Part shown: positions 25,822-36,075 of the stretch, piece by piece
Layout: each line of letters starts with the position of its first letter
How positions within the stretch are numbered: position 1 is the stretch's first letter
Source: Flavobacterium defluvii
GTDB lineage: Bacteria > Bacteroidota > Bacteroidia > Flavobacteriales > Flavobacteriaceae
Direction of reading: 5' to 3'
Assembly (NCBI RefSeq): GCF_900129555.1
Contig: NZ_FQWC01000007.1
Location: 62,001-126,000 of the forward strand
Length of the DNA stretch: 64,000 nucleotides
Translations under genes and position numbers: made by a program
The notes under the pieces: generated by a model
Told to the model about the DNA's origin: nothing
Database searches by the model: none
The model's input: the letters and a program-made list of their open reading frames with translations, nothing else

Positions 25822-27009
25822 ATGAAAATAAAGGAGAATTTATACAATAAAAGGATTATTTCGATAGACGCTTTACGCGGAATTACCATATTTGTAATGA
25901 TATTTGTAAATGAACTCGCAAGCGTCAAAAATGTGCCTCAATGGATGAAACACATGCCAGCCGATGCCGATGCCATGACCTTTGTTGATTTAGTTTTTCC
26001 AGCCTTTTTATTTATTGTAGGGATGTCAATTCCTTTTGCTTTTAATGCCAGATTGATTAAAGGTGACAGTCCAAAAGTAATCTGGACACATACTTTAAAA
26101 CGAGCTTTAGCTTTGATAATAATTGGCGTTTATATGGTAAATGCCGAATATGGGTATGATACCTCAAAAATGATAATCGCGCCTGCTTTCTGGGGACTTT
26201 TGGCGTATGCAATGCCAATTCCGATTTGGAATAAATATCCCAAAGATTTTTCGGTTTGGCTGAAATACATTCTTCAATATGGCGGAATATTAGTTCTAAT
26301 TATGCTTTACTTTTTATACGTTCAGGAAGAAACGGGAAACATAGGAATTACGCCAAAATGGTGGGGAATTCTGGGTTTAATTGGCTGGGCCTATCTTATC
26401 TCGGTAATTTATTATTGGCTCGTTTCAGGAAGATTATGGGCAATGATTGCTTTTCTTGTAGTTTGTGTTGCGGCAAATTCTGCTAATTTAACAAAAGGTT
26501 TAATTTTGCCAGAATACGTGAAATTTATCGCCGGACATTTAACCCATGCAACTTTAGTAACAGCTGGAGTTATAATTTCATTATTGTTTTTTGACCGAAA
26601 AATCGAAAACAAAATTAATTGGACGGTAATAGCGTTTATAGCTCTATTTTTTGGTTTTGGTTTTTTTCTGCGTCAATTTTATGGAATTTCAAAAATACAG
26701 GGAACTCCGGCATGGACTTTAATCTCTGCTGGAATTTGTACCACTCTATTTTACTTTTTGTATTGGTTGATGGAAGTAAAAAAACAAACCAAATGGAGTG
26801 ATTTTTTTATGCCCGCAGCAGCAAATCCGTTATTGATTTATATTCTGCCGGGCGTTATTTATTATTTTAATCTCGCTTTTAAAATCTCCATTATTCCGGA
26901 ATATTTCCGAGAAGGAGTTCCTGGAATTATTTGGTCATTAGTTTTCTCTACTATAATGTTATTTGTGATGAAAATCTTTAATAGGTTTAAGATTCAATTG
27001 CATTTATAA
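25822..27009 (+). CDS. HGSNAT-like membrane acyltransferase (DUF5009 type), copy 1
   Basis: 395 residues with about ten membrane segments. The N-terminal RIISIDALRGITIFVMIFVNELASV and FVDLVFPAFLFIVGMSIPFAF match the family related to eukaryotic heparan-alpha-glucosaminide N-acetyltransferase (DUF5009/DUF1624). Such proteins move an acetyl group across the membrane to a sugar; the bacterial substrate is unknown. The PADADAMTFVDLVFP stretch holds acidic residues at the membrane entry. A second member lies at 41603-42874. Expressed alone, with its own -7 box and a hairpin downstream. Confidence 0.85.
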   Translation: MKIKENLYNKRIISIDALRGITIFVMIFVNELASVKNVPQWMKHMPADADAMTFVDLVFPAFLFIVGMSIPFAFNARLIKGDSPKVIWTHTLKRALALIIIGVYMVNAEYGYDTSKMIIAPAFWGLLAYAMPIPIWNKYPKDFSVWLKYILQYGGILVLIMLYFLYVQEETGNIGITPKWWGILGLIGWAYLISVIYYWLVSGRLWAMIAFLVVCVAANSANLTKGLILPEYVKFIAGHLTHATLVTAGVIISLLFFDRKIENKINWTVIAFIALFFGFGFFLRQFYGISKIQGTPAWTLISAGICTTLFYFLYWLMEVKKQTKWSDFFMPAAANPLLIYILPGVIYYFNLAFKISIIPEYFREGVPGIIWSLVFSTIMLFVMKIFNRFKIQLHL

Positions 27010-27178
27010 TATTTTTTAACACAAAGCACGCTAAGGTTTTTCGCAAAGTGCACAAAGTTTTATTTAAGTGAGTTTTACAAACTGCAAAGTTCTCAAAGCT
27101 TTGTGTTGATAAAGCTTTGAGAACTCAGCTAATTTTTAGCTATAACTTAAATCTTCGCGAACTTTGCGGTTAAAACTC
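27010..27178. repeat. Cluster of hairpins between convergent genes
   Basis: A perfect 14-bp stem GTTCTCAAAGCTTT/AAAGCTTTGAGAAC (27089-27102 with 27111-27124) sits inside longer imperfect pairing of GCAAAG/CTTTGC words at both ends (27034-27058 with 27150-27172). Likely acts as a shared terminator. The GCAAAGT words recur at 62145-62165. Confidence 0.65.
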
Positions 27179-27766
27179 TCATTTTAGAACAACAGATTTT
27201 ATCTCCAAAACCGCTCCCGAAACCGGATTATAATTCACAAAGTTGAATTTACAAATATTGTAAATATCTAAAGTTTTCCCGTTTGGATCGCCATCTTGTT
27301 TAAAATCCGTCCACGGAATTTTTATCGTTGTGAATTTTTTATCCGAAACAGGCAAATCAACTCTTGGATGCGAGCCGCCGTGAATACAGCCAGTTCCTTC
27401 AAGATTTCCTTCTCTTGCCTGTAATTTTATTAAATGAGAAGATTTATAGGTAATACTAACATATTTTGAGTCAGATAAATTTGTGGGAGTTCCGTCATTA
27501 GACCCCGATTCTGTAATCATTACATTTAATTCAATTTCACCAGTCGGATTATCTTTTGCAGTAACTTTAACTACGGCTTTTTCTTTTCGGATTTTATTGA
27601 TTGTTTCCTGATTTTCTTTGGCCGGACCTGCAATAAACCAGGTTGAAGTTTTTACAAGATCAATTTTTGTGTTCGAAATTTCCTCTGCAGGAGCGAAACT
27701 TAAAAACACAAACAAAATGGTTGTAAAAATCAATGAACCAAGTATAGAGAATATTTTACTTTTCAT
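27179..27766 (-). CDS. Secreted protein of unknown function
   Basis: 195 residues from the ATG at 27766; nine more codons are open upstream but MKSKIFSILGSLIFTTILFVFL makes the better signal peptide. The mature part is beta-rich: GEIELNVMITESG, YVSITYKSSHLIKLQARE, FTTIKIPWTDFKQDGDPNG, YNICKFNFVNYNPVSGAVLEIKSVVLK. This pattern resembles a carbohydrate-binding or jelly-roll domain (CIA30-like), but I cannot assign a family. Two cysteines (GCIHGG and NICKF) may pair. It is transcribed away from the Omp85 gene from a shared 120-nt region. Confidence 0.7.
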   Translation of the reverse strand: MKSKIFSILGSLIFTTILFVFLSFAPAEEISNTKIDLVKTSTWFIAGPAKENQETINKIRKEKAVVKVTAKDNPTGEIELNVMITESGSNDGTPTNLSDSKYVSITYKSSHLIKLQAREGNLEGTGCIHGGSHPRVDLPVSDKKFTTIKIPWTDFKQDGDPNGKTLDIYNICKFNFVNYNPVSGAVLEIKSVVLK

Positions 27767-27886
27767 AGAAAACAACGTTTGATTTGAACTCAAAAATAGA
27801 ATTTTCTTTTTTATTCTTTTAAAAAAAGCGACTATTCTGAATAAAATTTTAATTTTGTAAGATATTGTATTTGAAAAACTTACATT

Positions 27887-29068
27887 ATGAAGAATGCGAA
27901 ATTTCTTTTGGGTTTATTTTTCTTTTTTCAGATACAATTTTGTTATTGCCAAAACGATTCCATTTCAAGAAATAATAAAGATATTTTGGATGTTTTGTAT
28001 AAACTTTTTCATAAAAATGATTCTATCAGAAAAAATCAGGATAAAAAAATAGCTTTTTCTTTACTTCCCGTTCCAATCGATGCTAATAAAAATGCGGGAT
28101 TAGTAGTCTCTTTTTTAACCACTTTTTATCTCGGTGACAGCGAAACTACAAAAATGTCTCAGGTTTCATTCTCGCCTTATTTTAGTTTCACAAATCAATA
28201 TGTTTTTCCTGTTCAAAGCTATATTTATACAAAAAATAACAACTGGAATTTTATAGGAGATTATCGTTTTATGATTTATCCGCAGGATACTTACGGTTTG
28301 GGCGGCCATAATACAGATGAAAAAATGTCGACTCTTGATTATCAGCAATGGCGTTTTTATCAATTTGCGACCCGAAAAGTTATTGGTGATTTCCGACTTG
28401 GGCTGGGACTTTTATTCGATAATTATCAAAACATTTCCGAAGATTCTTATATCGATACCGAAACGGATTATTCTAAATATATGAATAGTGATTTTTCAGA
28501 TGAAACTTCTTTTGGGATTGCTATTCAGGGACTTTACGATTCCAGAGAAAACAATGTAAATCCCGAACAAGGTCTATATATAGAAACAGATTACCGAATT
28601 AATACAAGCGGCGTTGATGGAAAAAAATGGAATTCGGTTTATTTTGATGCACGAAAATATCATTCTTTTAGTAAATACAAACATCACATTTTAGCGTACA
28701 GAGCCTTTTATTGGTCAACTTTTGGCGGAAAACCCCATTATTTAGATCTGCCGAGTATCGGCTGGGATCGGGATGGAAGAACGGGCAGAGGTTTTACCAG
28801 AAACAGATTTCGAAGCAATGCTTTAATTTATTTTGAAACCGAATATCGAACGGATATTTCTAAAAACGGATTTTGGGGCGCTGTATTTTTTACCAATATT
28901 TCTTCGGTTTCAAAATTAGATACGTATCAGTTTAAAAAATGGAATCCGGCAGTTGGAACCGGATTACGTATTAAATGGAACAAGAAAAACAACAGTAATC
29001 TGGTTCTCGATTACGGAATTAGTAAAAACGACTGGTCTTTGCGTTTAGGTTTAGCTGAAAATTTCTAA
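27887..29068 (+). CDS. Omp85/BamA-type surface-antigen barrel protein without POTRA domains
   Basis: 393 residues. Signal peptide to about residue 21 (FQIQFCYCQ). The remaining sequence is aromatic-rich alternating beta text of a 16-strand barrel, with RTGRGFTRNRFRSNALIYFETEYR, which carries the RGF-type lid-lock motif of Omp85 proteins. No POTRA repeats fit in the 60 residues before the barrel. It therefore resembles the short BamA/TamA-family barrels (bac_surface_Ag) of Bacteroidota rather than BamA itself. Cargo is unknown. It is followed after 30 nt by a GT2 gene on the same strand. Confidence 0.85.
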   Translation: MKNAKFLLGLFFFFQIQFCYCQNDSISRNNKDILDVLYKLFHKNDSIRKNQDKKIAFSLLPVPIDANKNAGLVVSFLTTFYLGDSETTKMSQVSFSPYFSFTNQYVFPVQSYIYTKNNNWNFIGDYRFMIYPQDTYGLGGHNTDEKMSTLDYQQWRFYQFATRKVIGDFRLGLGLLFDNYQNISEDSYIDTETDYSKYMNSDFSDETSFGIAIQGLYDSRENNVNPEQGLYIETDYRINTSGVDGKKWNSVYFDARKYHSFSKYKHHILAYRAFYWSTFGGKPHYLDLPSIGWDRDGRTGRGFTRNRFRSNALIYFETEYRTDISKNGFWGAVFFTNISSVSKLDTYQFKKWNPAVGTGLRIKWNKKNNSNLVLDYGISKNDWSLRLGLAENF

Positions 29069-29098
29069 CTTTCCCCAAAATCAATTTTAAAATTTTAA

Positions 29099-30262
29099 AT
29101 GCAGTTATCGGTTATTATTCTTAATTATAATGTGCGTTACTTTCTGGAACAATGCGTTTTAAGTGTTCAGGAAGCCATTGCCGGTCTTGATGCCGAAGTT
29201 ATTGTTGTAGATAATAATTCGTCTGATGACAGCTGTTTGATGATGAAAACAAGATTTCCTGAAGTAAAATTGATTGAAAATAAACAAAATTTCGGTTTTC
29301 CGAAAGGTAATAATATAGGTGTAGAAAATGCCAGCGGCAAATATATCTGTATTTTAAATCCCGATACCGTTGTTGCCGAAGATACTTTTACTAAAATTTT
29401 AGCTTTCGCCAAAGAAAAACAAGATCTCGGAATCATTGGCTGCAAATTAATCGACGGAACCGGAGAATTTCTTCCCGAAAGTAAACGCGGAATTCCCACG
29501 CCATGGGTTGCATTCACAAAAATTTTTGGATTGTATAAAGTGTTTCCAAAATGGAATCTTTTTAATCGTTATTATGCCCAGCATTTAAATGAAAACCAAA
29601 CCGGAAAAGTTGAAATTCTCGTTGGCGCATTTATGTTTTTAGAAAAACATTTGTATCAAAAATTAACCGGTTTCGATGAAGACTGTTTTATGTATGCCGA
29701 TGATATTGACTTGTCTTACAGAGCACTTCTCAAAAAAAAGAAAAATTATTATTTTCATGAAACAACTGTGCTGCATTATAAAGGAGAAAGTACCGTAAAA
29801 GATGAATTGTATATGAAACGTTTTCAGGATGCGATGAACTTTTTCTATCAAAAGCATTTTAAAAAGTCATGGTTTTTTAGTTTTTTTATTCAAACAGGAA
29901 CATGGTTTTTTTCTTTTGTAAAAATGTTTCAGGGAAAACCTAAAATAAAACCGCTGCCGGAAAGTTATATTGTATACTCTGAAAATGAGAATTTGTCAGT
30001 AAAGTTGGCTCCGATTTTAGAAAATAAAGTCAGTTTTTTAGATTTCAAAAAAGAAAAAATGGTAAATTCGTCGCTTATTTTAAAGGGTAAAAAGACAGAG
30101 ATCATTTTGGATAATCAATATGTTTCATTCAAAAAATGTATCAAAATCATAGAAACTCTTAAAGATAAGAATATTACTTTTAAGATTTTCCCTAAAAAGA
30201 CAAATTTTATAATAGGAAGTAATTCGAGAAATGACAGAGGGCAAATCAGAAAAATTCAGTAA
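29099..30262 (+). CDS. Family 2 glycosyltransferase
   Basis: 387 residues. GT-A fold motifs: SVIILNYNVRYFLEQCVLS, VVDNNSSDDS, FGFPKGNNIG, ILNPDTVVAED (DxD region) and MYADDIDLSYR. It is close to WbbL-like rhamnosyltransferases that add sugars to polysaccharide. There is a hydrophobic stretch at about residues 260-280 (WFFSFFIQTGTWFFSFVK), suggesting a membrane anchor. A C-terminal part (about 290-387) is of unknown type and rich in lysine. Possibly in an operon with the barrel gene. The sugar donor and acceptor are unknown. Confidence 0.9.
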   Translation: MQLSVIILNYNVRYFLEQCVLSVQEAIAGLDAEVIVVDNNSSDDSCLMMKTRFPEVKLIENKQNFGFPKGNNIGVENASGKYICILNPDTVVAEDTFTKILAFAKEKQDLGIIGCKLIDGTGEFLPESKRGIPTPWVAFTKIFGLYKVFPKWNLFNRYYAQHLNENQTGKVEILVGAFMFLEKHLYQKLTGFDEDCFMYADDIDLSYRALLKKKKNYYFHETTVLHYKGESTVKDELYMKRFQDAMNFFYQKHFKKSWFFSFFIQTGTWFFSFVKMFQGKPKIKPLPESYIVYSENENLSVKLAPILENKVSFLDFKKEKMVNSSLILKGKKTEIILDNQYVSFKKCIKIIETLKDKNITFKIFPKKTNFIIGSNSRNDRGQIRKIQ

Positions 30263-30345
30263 AAATTATATTAAGTGTAATTTATATTTAAAATTTTCAT
30301 TAATTTCGCAATCAGAAAATCAAAATCACCCTTTAGAATAACAAT

Positions 30346-31695
30346 ATGGCAAGATTTGAATTAAAGCTTCCAAAAATGGGAGAAAGCGTCGCTGAAGCAA
30401 CCATTACTAACTGGTTGAAAGAAGTGGGAGACAAAATTGAAGCTGATGAAGCTGTACTGGAAATCGCAACAGATAAAGTTGACAGTGAAGTACCAAGTGA
30501 AGTATCAGGAATTTTAGTTGAACAATTATTTGGCAAAGATGATTTAGTTCAGGTAGGGCAGACTATTGCAATTATCGAAACAGAAGGTGGTGATACACCT
30601 GCAGCAACTCCAGCTGCTGAGGTTTCTGCGCCAGTAGAAGCTGTCGAAATCGAAAAGACTATTGAAGTAGTAAAAGAAACTGTTGCAGCTCCTCAGGATT
30701 TTGCAGGATCGGATAAATTCTTTTCTCCTTTAGTAAAAAATATTGCAAAAGAAGAAGGCGTTTCTGTTGCTGAATTAGATAATATTCAGGGTTCAGGAAA
30801 AGACGGCCGAGTAACCAAAGATGATATTTTAAAATATATTGACGATCGCAAGTCTGGAGTTGCACAAACTCCAAAAGTGGTTGAAGAAGCTCCAAAAGCG
30901 GTGGCTGCTGAAACTCCAAAAACAGTTCAGGCTCCAGAACCAGTTGCGCAAAAAAGCCAGCAGGCGGTTCCGGTTTCTGTAAACGGAGCTGATGAAATTG
31001 TTGAAATGGACAGAATGCGTAAACTAATTTCAGGTTACATGACGGCATCTGTACAAACTTCGGCTCACGTTCAGTCATTTATTGAAGTTGACGTGACAAA
31101 CATTGTAAAATGGAGGGATAAAGTTAAAACAGCTTTTGAAAAAAGAGAAGGTGAGAAGCTTACTTTTACTCCAATTATGATGGAGGCAGTTGCAAAAGCT
31201 TTAAAAGATTTCCCTGGAATGAATATTTCTGTTGATGGCGATTATATCATCAAAAAGAAAAACATCAATTTAGGAATGGCGGCGGCACTGCCAAACGGAA
31301 ATTTAATTGTACCTGTAATTAAAAATGCAGATCAGTTAAATCTTGTTGGAATGGCAAAAGCGGTTAACGATTTAGGGAATCGTGCAAAAGCAGGAAAATT
31401 AAAGCCAGATGATACACAAGGCGGAACATATACGGTTACAAACGTAGGTACTTTTGGAAGTGTTTTCGGAACACCGATTATTAATCAGCCGCAAGTGGGA
31501 ATTTTAGCGCTTGGAGCGATTCGTAAAGTTCCTGCAGTGATCGAAACTCCTGAAGGTGATTTCATTGGAATCCGTCAAAAAATGTTCCTTTCCCACTCTT
31601 ACGATCACAGAGTTGTAGACGGTGCATTAGGAGGAAGTTTTGTGAAAAGAGTAGCAGAATATTTAGAAGCTTTTGATATAGACAGAGATTTCTAA
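30346..31695 (+). CDS. 2-oxo acid dehydrogenase E2, dihydrolipoyl acyltransferase
   Basis: 449 residues. N-terminal lipoyl domain (1-80) with lipoyl-lysine Lys44 in TDKVDSEVP, an Ala/Pro/Glu-rich linker, an E3-binding domain (about 125-165, KNIAKEEGVSVAELDNIQG), a second linker, then a catalytic domain ending in SHSYDHRVVDGALGG (His421, Asp425). It transfers the acyl group to CoA in a pyruvate, branched-chain or 2-oxoglutarate complex; substrate cannot be told. No E1 or E3 gene adjoins it, so the partners lie elsewhere. A perfect terminator follows. Confidence 0.95.
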   Translation: MARFELKLPKMGESVAEATITNWLKEVGDKIEADEAVLEIATDKVDSEVPSEVSGILVEQLFGKDDLVQVGQTIAIIETEGGDTPAATPAAEVSAPVEAVEIEKTIEVVKETVAAPQDFAGSDKFFSPLVKNIAKEEGVSVAELDNIQGSGKDGRVTKDDILKYIDDRKSGVAQTPKVVEEAPKAVAAETPKTVQAPEPVAQKSQQAVPVSVNGADEIVEMDRMRKLISGYMTASVQTSAHVQSFIEVDVTNIVKWRDKVKTAFEKREGEKLTFTPIMMEAVAKALKDFPGMNISVDGDYIIKKKNINLGMAAALPNGNLIVPVIKNADQLNLVGMAKAVNDLGNRAKAGKLKPDDTQGGTYTVTNVGTFGSVFGTPIINQPQVGILALGAIRKVPAVIETPEGDFIGIRQKMFLSHSYDHRVVDGALGGSFVKRVAEYLEAFDIDRDF

Positions 31696-31716
31696 TTTGA
31701 TTCATAAATAAATTTT

Positions 31717-31752
31717 AAACCCGAAAAATTTTAAAAGTTTTTCGGGTTTTTT
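31717..31752 (+). terminator. Terminator after the E2 gene
   Basis: 12-bp stem AAACCCGAAAAA/TTTTTCGGGTTT (31717-31728 with 31738-31749) ending in a T run. Confidence 0.88.
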
Positions 31753-31902
31753 GTTTTACACCTAAAACTGAAAACCGGGTTATTTTGGTCTGATTTTAAA
31801 CTTAAAATCAACAAAAAAAGCCAATTTTGCTCAAAAAAATAGAAATTTGGGCAGGAAATTTGGCTTTAAAAATTTACATTTGTAATCTTATAAAAATTAA
31901 AA

Positions 31903-32673
31903 ATGGAATTAAAACTTAACAAACCAATCTGCTTTTTTGATCTTGAAACAACCGGAATAGACATCGGTAAAGATCGGATTGTAGAGATTTCGATATTTAA
32001 AGTTTTCCCAAACGGAAATAAAGAAAGTAAAACCTGGCTGGTTAATCCAACAATTCCAATTCCTCCACAAACTACAGCTGTTCATGGAATTACAGATGAA
32101 AAAGTAGCCAATGAACCTACCTTTGCAGAACTGGCGCCTCATATTCATAATATGATTAAAGATAGTGATTTAGGAGGATTCAATTCAGATCGTTTTGATA
32201 TTCCCTTATTAGCAGAAGAACTGCTTCGCGCCGGAGTTGATTTTGATATGAAAAATAAAGTTTCTGTAGATGTACAGACTATTTTTCATAAAATGGAAGA
32301 GCGTACATTAAGTGCGGCTTTTAAATTCTACTGCGGAAAAAGCCTGGATAACGCTCACTCAGCAGAAGCGGATACGATGGCAACTTATGAAATTTTAAAA
32401 GCGCAGCTAGATCGCTATCCAGAATTGGAAAACGACATGAAATCATTGTCTGAATTTACAACCCGTAAAAAGATCGCCGATTTTGCAGGAATGATTGCTT
32501 TTGATAAAGATGATGAAGAAATCTTTACTTTTGGAAAGCATAAAGGAGCAAAAGTGGAAAAAGTTCTGGAAGCAGAACCGGGTTATTTCAGCTGGATTCA
32601 AAACGCTGATTTTCCTTTGTATACCAAAAAAGTTTTGACAGGAATTAAATTAAGAAAATTAAATACAAAATAA
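31903..32673 (+). CDS. DnaQ-like 3'-5' exonuclease with ExoX-like C-terminal domain
   Basis: 256 residues. Exo I FFDLETTGID (Asp13, Glu15), the HGITDEKV run, Exo II region LGGFNSDRFDIPLL and Exo III AHSAEADTMA give the DEDDh set of catalytic acids and the His. A C-terminal stretch FTFGKHKGAKVEKVLEAEPGYFSWIQ matches the putative quorum-sensing/DUF3820-type domain also seen at the ExoX C-terminus. It could trim DNA in repair or act as a proofreading subunit; PolC/DnaQ use cannot be decided. Followed by a repeat-filled gap. Confidence 0.92.
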   Translation: MELKLNKPICFFDLETTGIDIGKDRIVEISIFKVFPNGNKESKTWLVNPTIPIPPQTTAVHGITDEKVANEPTFAELAPHIHNMIKDSDLGGFNSDRFDIPLLAEELLRAGVDFDMKNKVSVDVQTIFHKMEERTLSAAFKFYCGKSLDNAHSAEADTMATYEILKAQLDRYPELENDMKSLSEFTTRKKIADFAGMIAFDKDDEEIFTFGKHKGAKVEKVLEAEPGYFSWIQNADFPLYTKKVLTGIKLRKLNTK

Positions 32674-32758
32674 GGTTCTAAGATTCTGAGATGCTAAGGT
32701 TCTAAGTTTTAAGCTTGATGCCTTAGAATCTTAGAACCTTAGCATCTCAGCACCTTTA
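32674..32758. repeat. CTTAG-family inverted repeat
   Basis: Left arm (32675-32710) is built on CTAAGGTTCTAAG; right arm (32722-32757) is its complement with shifted registers. The same text occurs at 7803-7955 and 62170-62215. The repeat spans almost the whole 90-bp gap and ends 6 nt before the next ATG, so a folded transcript could hide that start. Confidence 0.75.
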
Positions 32759-32763
32759 AAAGA

Positions 32764-33375
32764 ATGAAAATTATCTGTATCGGTAGAAATTATACCAATC
32801 ATATAGAGGAGTTAAAAAACGAACGTCCGGATGAACCTGTAGTTTTTATGAAGCCGGATTCGGCGGTTTTGTTGAAACAGCATCCGTTTGTAATTCCGGA
32901 ATTTTCTGAGGAAGTTCATCACGAATTAGAAATAATTGTGAAAATTAACAAAGTTGGAAAATACATCGAACCTAAGTTTGCGCACAAATATTATGATGAT
33001 ATAAGTGTAGGTATTGATTTTACTGCCAGAGATTTACAGGATAAATTAAAAGCAAAAGGGTTGCCTTGGGAAAAAGCAAAAGCTTTTGATGGTTCGGCAG
33101 TCATTGGAGATTTTTTACCAAAAAGTGATTTTGTTTCGTTAGAAAACCTTACGTTTGAACTCAAAAAAAATTCTGAAACGGTTCAAAAAGGAAATACAAG
33201 TTTGATGCTTTGGAAAATTGATGAATTGGTTTCTTATGTATCACAGTTTTTTACACTAAAAATTGGAGATATTATTTTTACAGGAACACCAGCAGGTGTT
33301 GGGCCGGTAAAACCAAATGATGTTTTGGAAGGCTTTTTAGAAGATAAAAAATTATTCAGAATACAAGTAAAATAA
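32764..33375 (+). CDS. Fumarylacetoacetate hydrolase-family protein
   Basis: 203 residues. FAH fold: IICIGRNYTNHIEE, VFMKPDSA, the metal-binding VHHELEIIV, IDFTARDLQ, and FTGTPAGVGPVKPND near the end. The family cleaves C-C bonds in acylpyruvates or decarboxylates oxaloacetate (FAHD1-like). This one is close in length to acylpyruvase/oxaloacetate decarboxylase proteins. The substrate is unproven. Its stop overlaps the next start (TAATG), so it is translationally coupled to the Hpt gene. Confidence 0.92.
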   Translation: MKIICIGRNYTNHIEELKNERPDEPVVFMKPDSAVLLKQHPFVIPEFSEEVHHELEIIVKINKVGKYIEPKFAHKYYDDISVGIDFTARDLQDKLKAKGLPWEKAKAFDGSAVIGDFLPKSDFVSLENLTFELKKNSETVQKGNTSLMLWKIDELVSYVSQFFTLKIGDIIFTGTPAGVGPVKPNDVLEGFLEDKKLFRIQVK

Positions 33376-33719
33376 TGGCTTTAAAGTACAATCTTTCGAA
33401 AGTGTATGCGCTTTCAGACAATGACCCTGAATTTGTAAACGAAATTTTAAAATTGTTTGTTACAGAAGTTCCTGAAGATTTAAAACAAATCAAAGAAGGA
33501 ATTAAGAAAAAGGATCATAAATATGCTTATTCCTATGCGCATAAAATTAAACCTACATTAGATTTAATGGGGTTAAATGTTGCCTTTGAAGAAATTCTTC
33601 AGGTTGAAGCATGGACAAAAGCAGAAGGAAAGAAAAAAGATATTATCGAAACTTTTAAAAGCATAAAAGTTCAGGTAAAAGAAGCTATCAAAGAAATCAA
33701 GAAAGATTTTGATGTATAA
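33375..33719 (+). CDS. Stand-alone Hpt (histidine phosphotransfer) domain protein
   Basis: 114 residues, all helical. FVNEILKLFVTEVPEDLKQIKEGI and YAYSYAHKIKPTLDLMGL are typical Hpt text, with phosphoacceptor His56 in AHKIK. The family consensus AHxLKG has Pro instead of Gly here. Hpt proteins pass phosphate between receivers in phosphorelays. No kinase or receiver gene is adjacent; the two-component pair at 56-58 kb is distant. It starts inside the stop of the FAH-type gene, suggesting joint expression though the roles are not obviously linked. Confidence 0.85.
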   Translation: MALKYNLSKVYALSDNDPEFVNEILKLFVTEVPEDLKQIKEGIKKKDHKYAYSYAHKIKPTLDLMGLNVAFEEILQVEAWTKAEGKKKDIIETFKSIKVQVKEAIKEIKKDFDV

Positions 33720-33730
33720 AACTCAAGATA

Positions 33731-33764
33731 ATTCCGCTTTTTTAAAATGTTAAAAAAGCGGAAT
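33731..33764 (+). terminator. Hairpin after the Hpt gene
   Basis: Perfect 15-bp stem ATTCCGCTTTTTTAA (33731-33745) with its complement (33750-33764), loop AATG. No pure T run follows, but the stem is strong. Confidence 0.75.
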
Positions 33765-33891
33765 AAAATTTTGGTTATTTAATTTTGCATTTCTTCAAAA
33801 GATTGACTTCATAAAAAAAGAAAAATTTCTTTTATTCCTGCCTCAAATCATTTCCGCAATCCAACTTCATAATAACTTATATAATTTATAA

Positions 33892-35163
<1,272 letters not shown>

Positions 35164-35167
35164 TTTT

Positions 35168-35198
35168 TTGCTACAATGGTTTATTTTTCTTTTCTTTG
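35168..35198 (+). promoter_or_regulatory. Candidate promoter of the rpmB operon
   Basis: TTG (35168-35170), 20 nt, then TTTCTTTG (35191-35198), one mismatch from TAnnTTTG. It lies just past the cinA stop and about 37 nt before the rpmB ATG, so a short leader is expected. Confidence 0.45.
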
Positions 35199-35234
35199 CA
35201 CCCTGATTTTGAATAACGATAAAAGATAAGTATA

Positions 35235-35471
35235 ATGTCAAGAGTTTGTGACCTTACAGGTAAAAGAGCGATGGTAGGAAATAACGTTTCTCACGCTATG
35301 AACAAAACTAAGAGAAAGTTTTCTGTAAACTTAGTTAAAAAGCGTTTTTATCTTCCAGAAGAAGATAGATGGATTACTCTTAGAGTAGCAGCATCTACGA
35401 TAAAAACAATTAATAAAAATGGAATCACTGCTGTTTTGAAAAAAGCGCAGTCAGAAGGATTTATCAAATAA
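35235..35471 (+). CDS. rpmB: 50S ribosomal protein L28
   Basis: 78 residues. [32 protein letters not shown] is the conserved L28 N-terminus; [20 protein letters not shown] is the central part. One Cys (CDLTG) is present but the usual CxxC...C zinc ribbon is not complete. It binds 23S rRNA in the large subunit. Followed after 27 nt by rpmG, the standard order in Bacteroidota. Confidence 0.97.
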   Translation: MSRVCDLTGKRAMVGNNVSHAMNKTKRKFSVNLVKKRFYLPEEDRWITLRVAASTIKTINKNGITAVLKKAQSEGFIK

Positions 35472-35498
35472 TCTTTTCCTAAATAAATATATAGCAAG

Positions 35499-35681
35499 AT
35501 GGCAAAGAAAGGTAATAGAATCCAGGTAATTTTAGAATGTACTGAGCACAAGACTTCTGGTGTTCCGGGAACTTCTAGATATATTACAACTAAGAACAAA
35601 AAAAATACTCCAGATAGATTAGAGATTAAAAAATTTAATCCAATCTTGAAACGTGTAACTGTTCATAAAGAAATTAAGTAA
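35499..35681 (+). CDS. rpmG: 50S ribosomal protein L33
   Basis: 60 residues. [47 protein letters not shown] is typical of L33, with [15 protein letters not shown] at the C-terminus. Only one Cys is present, so this is the Cys-poor (zinc-independent) form. It is the second gene of the L28-L33-DUF4295 group and is separated from the next by 75 nt. Confidence 0.97.
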
Positions 35682-35756
35682 TAATTAGAGATTTTTGTAA
35701 ATCTCAATGGTTTGGCCATTAGAGTTTTATAAAAAACTTCAAATAACATTTGAATC

Positions 35757-35909
35757 ATGGCAAAGAAAACCGTAGCATCGTTACAAACATCTTCTAAGAG
35801 ATTATCAAAAGCCATTAAAATGGTAAAATCTCCAAAAACTGGTGCATATATATTCGTAGAATCTATTATGGCTCCTGAATTAGTTGATGAATTCTTGAAA
35901 AAGAAATAA
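35757..35909 (+). CDS. DUF4295 small basic protein
   Basis: 50 residues, read directly: MAKKTVASLQTSSKRLSKAI then KMVKSPKTGAYIFVESIMAP and ELVDEFLKKK. This is the DUF4295 family found next to rpmB-rpmG in Bacteroidota; its function is unproven, but the size, charge and position suggest a ribosome-associated protein. It ends just before a strong terminator that closes the operon. Easily missed because of its length. Confidence 0.9.
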   Translation: MAKKTVASLQTSSKRLSKAIKMVKSPKTGAYIFVESIMAPELVDEFLKKK

Positions 35910-35928
35910 TTACAAATACAATATATAG

Positions 35929-35960
35929 AAAAGCTACTTTCATTCGGAAGTAGCTTTTTT
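35929..35960 (+). terminator. Terminator after DUF4295 gene
   Basis: Stem AAAAGCTACTT/AAGTAGCTTTT (35929-35939 with 35948-35958) followed by T run. It would stop most read-through from the ribosomal genes into ftsY. Confidence 0.9.
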
Positions 35961-36075
35961 ATTTTTTATATTTGTCTAAAAATTTAAAGAAAGTATAACA
36001 ATTGACCTTCTTTAAAGATTTGGATTTCTGATTTATGAATCTCGAAGTCTGATAATCAAATAATCTACAAAAAAA

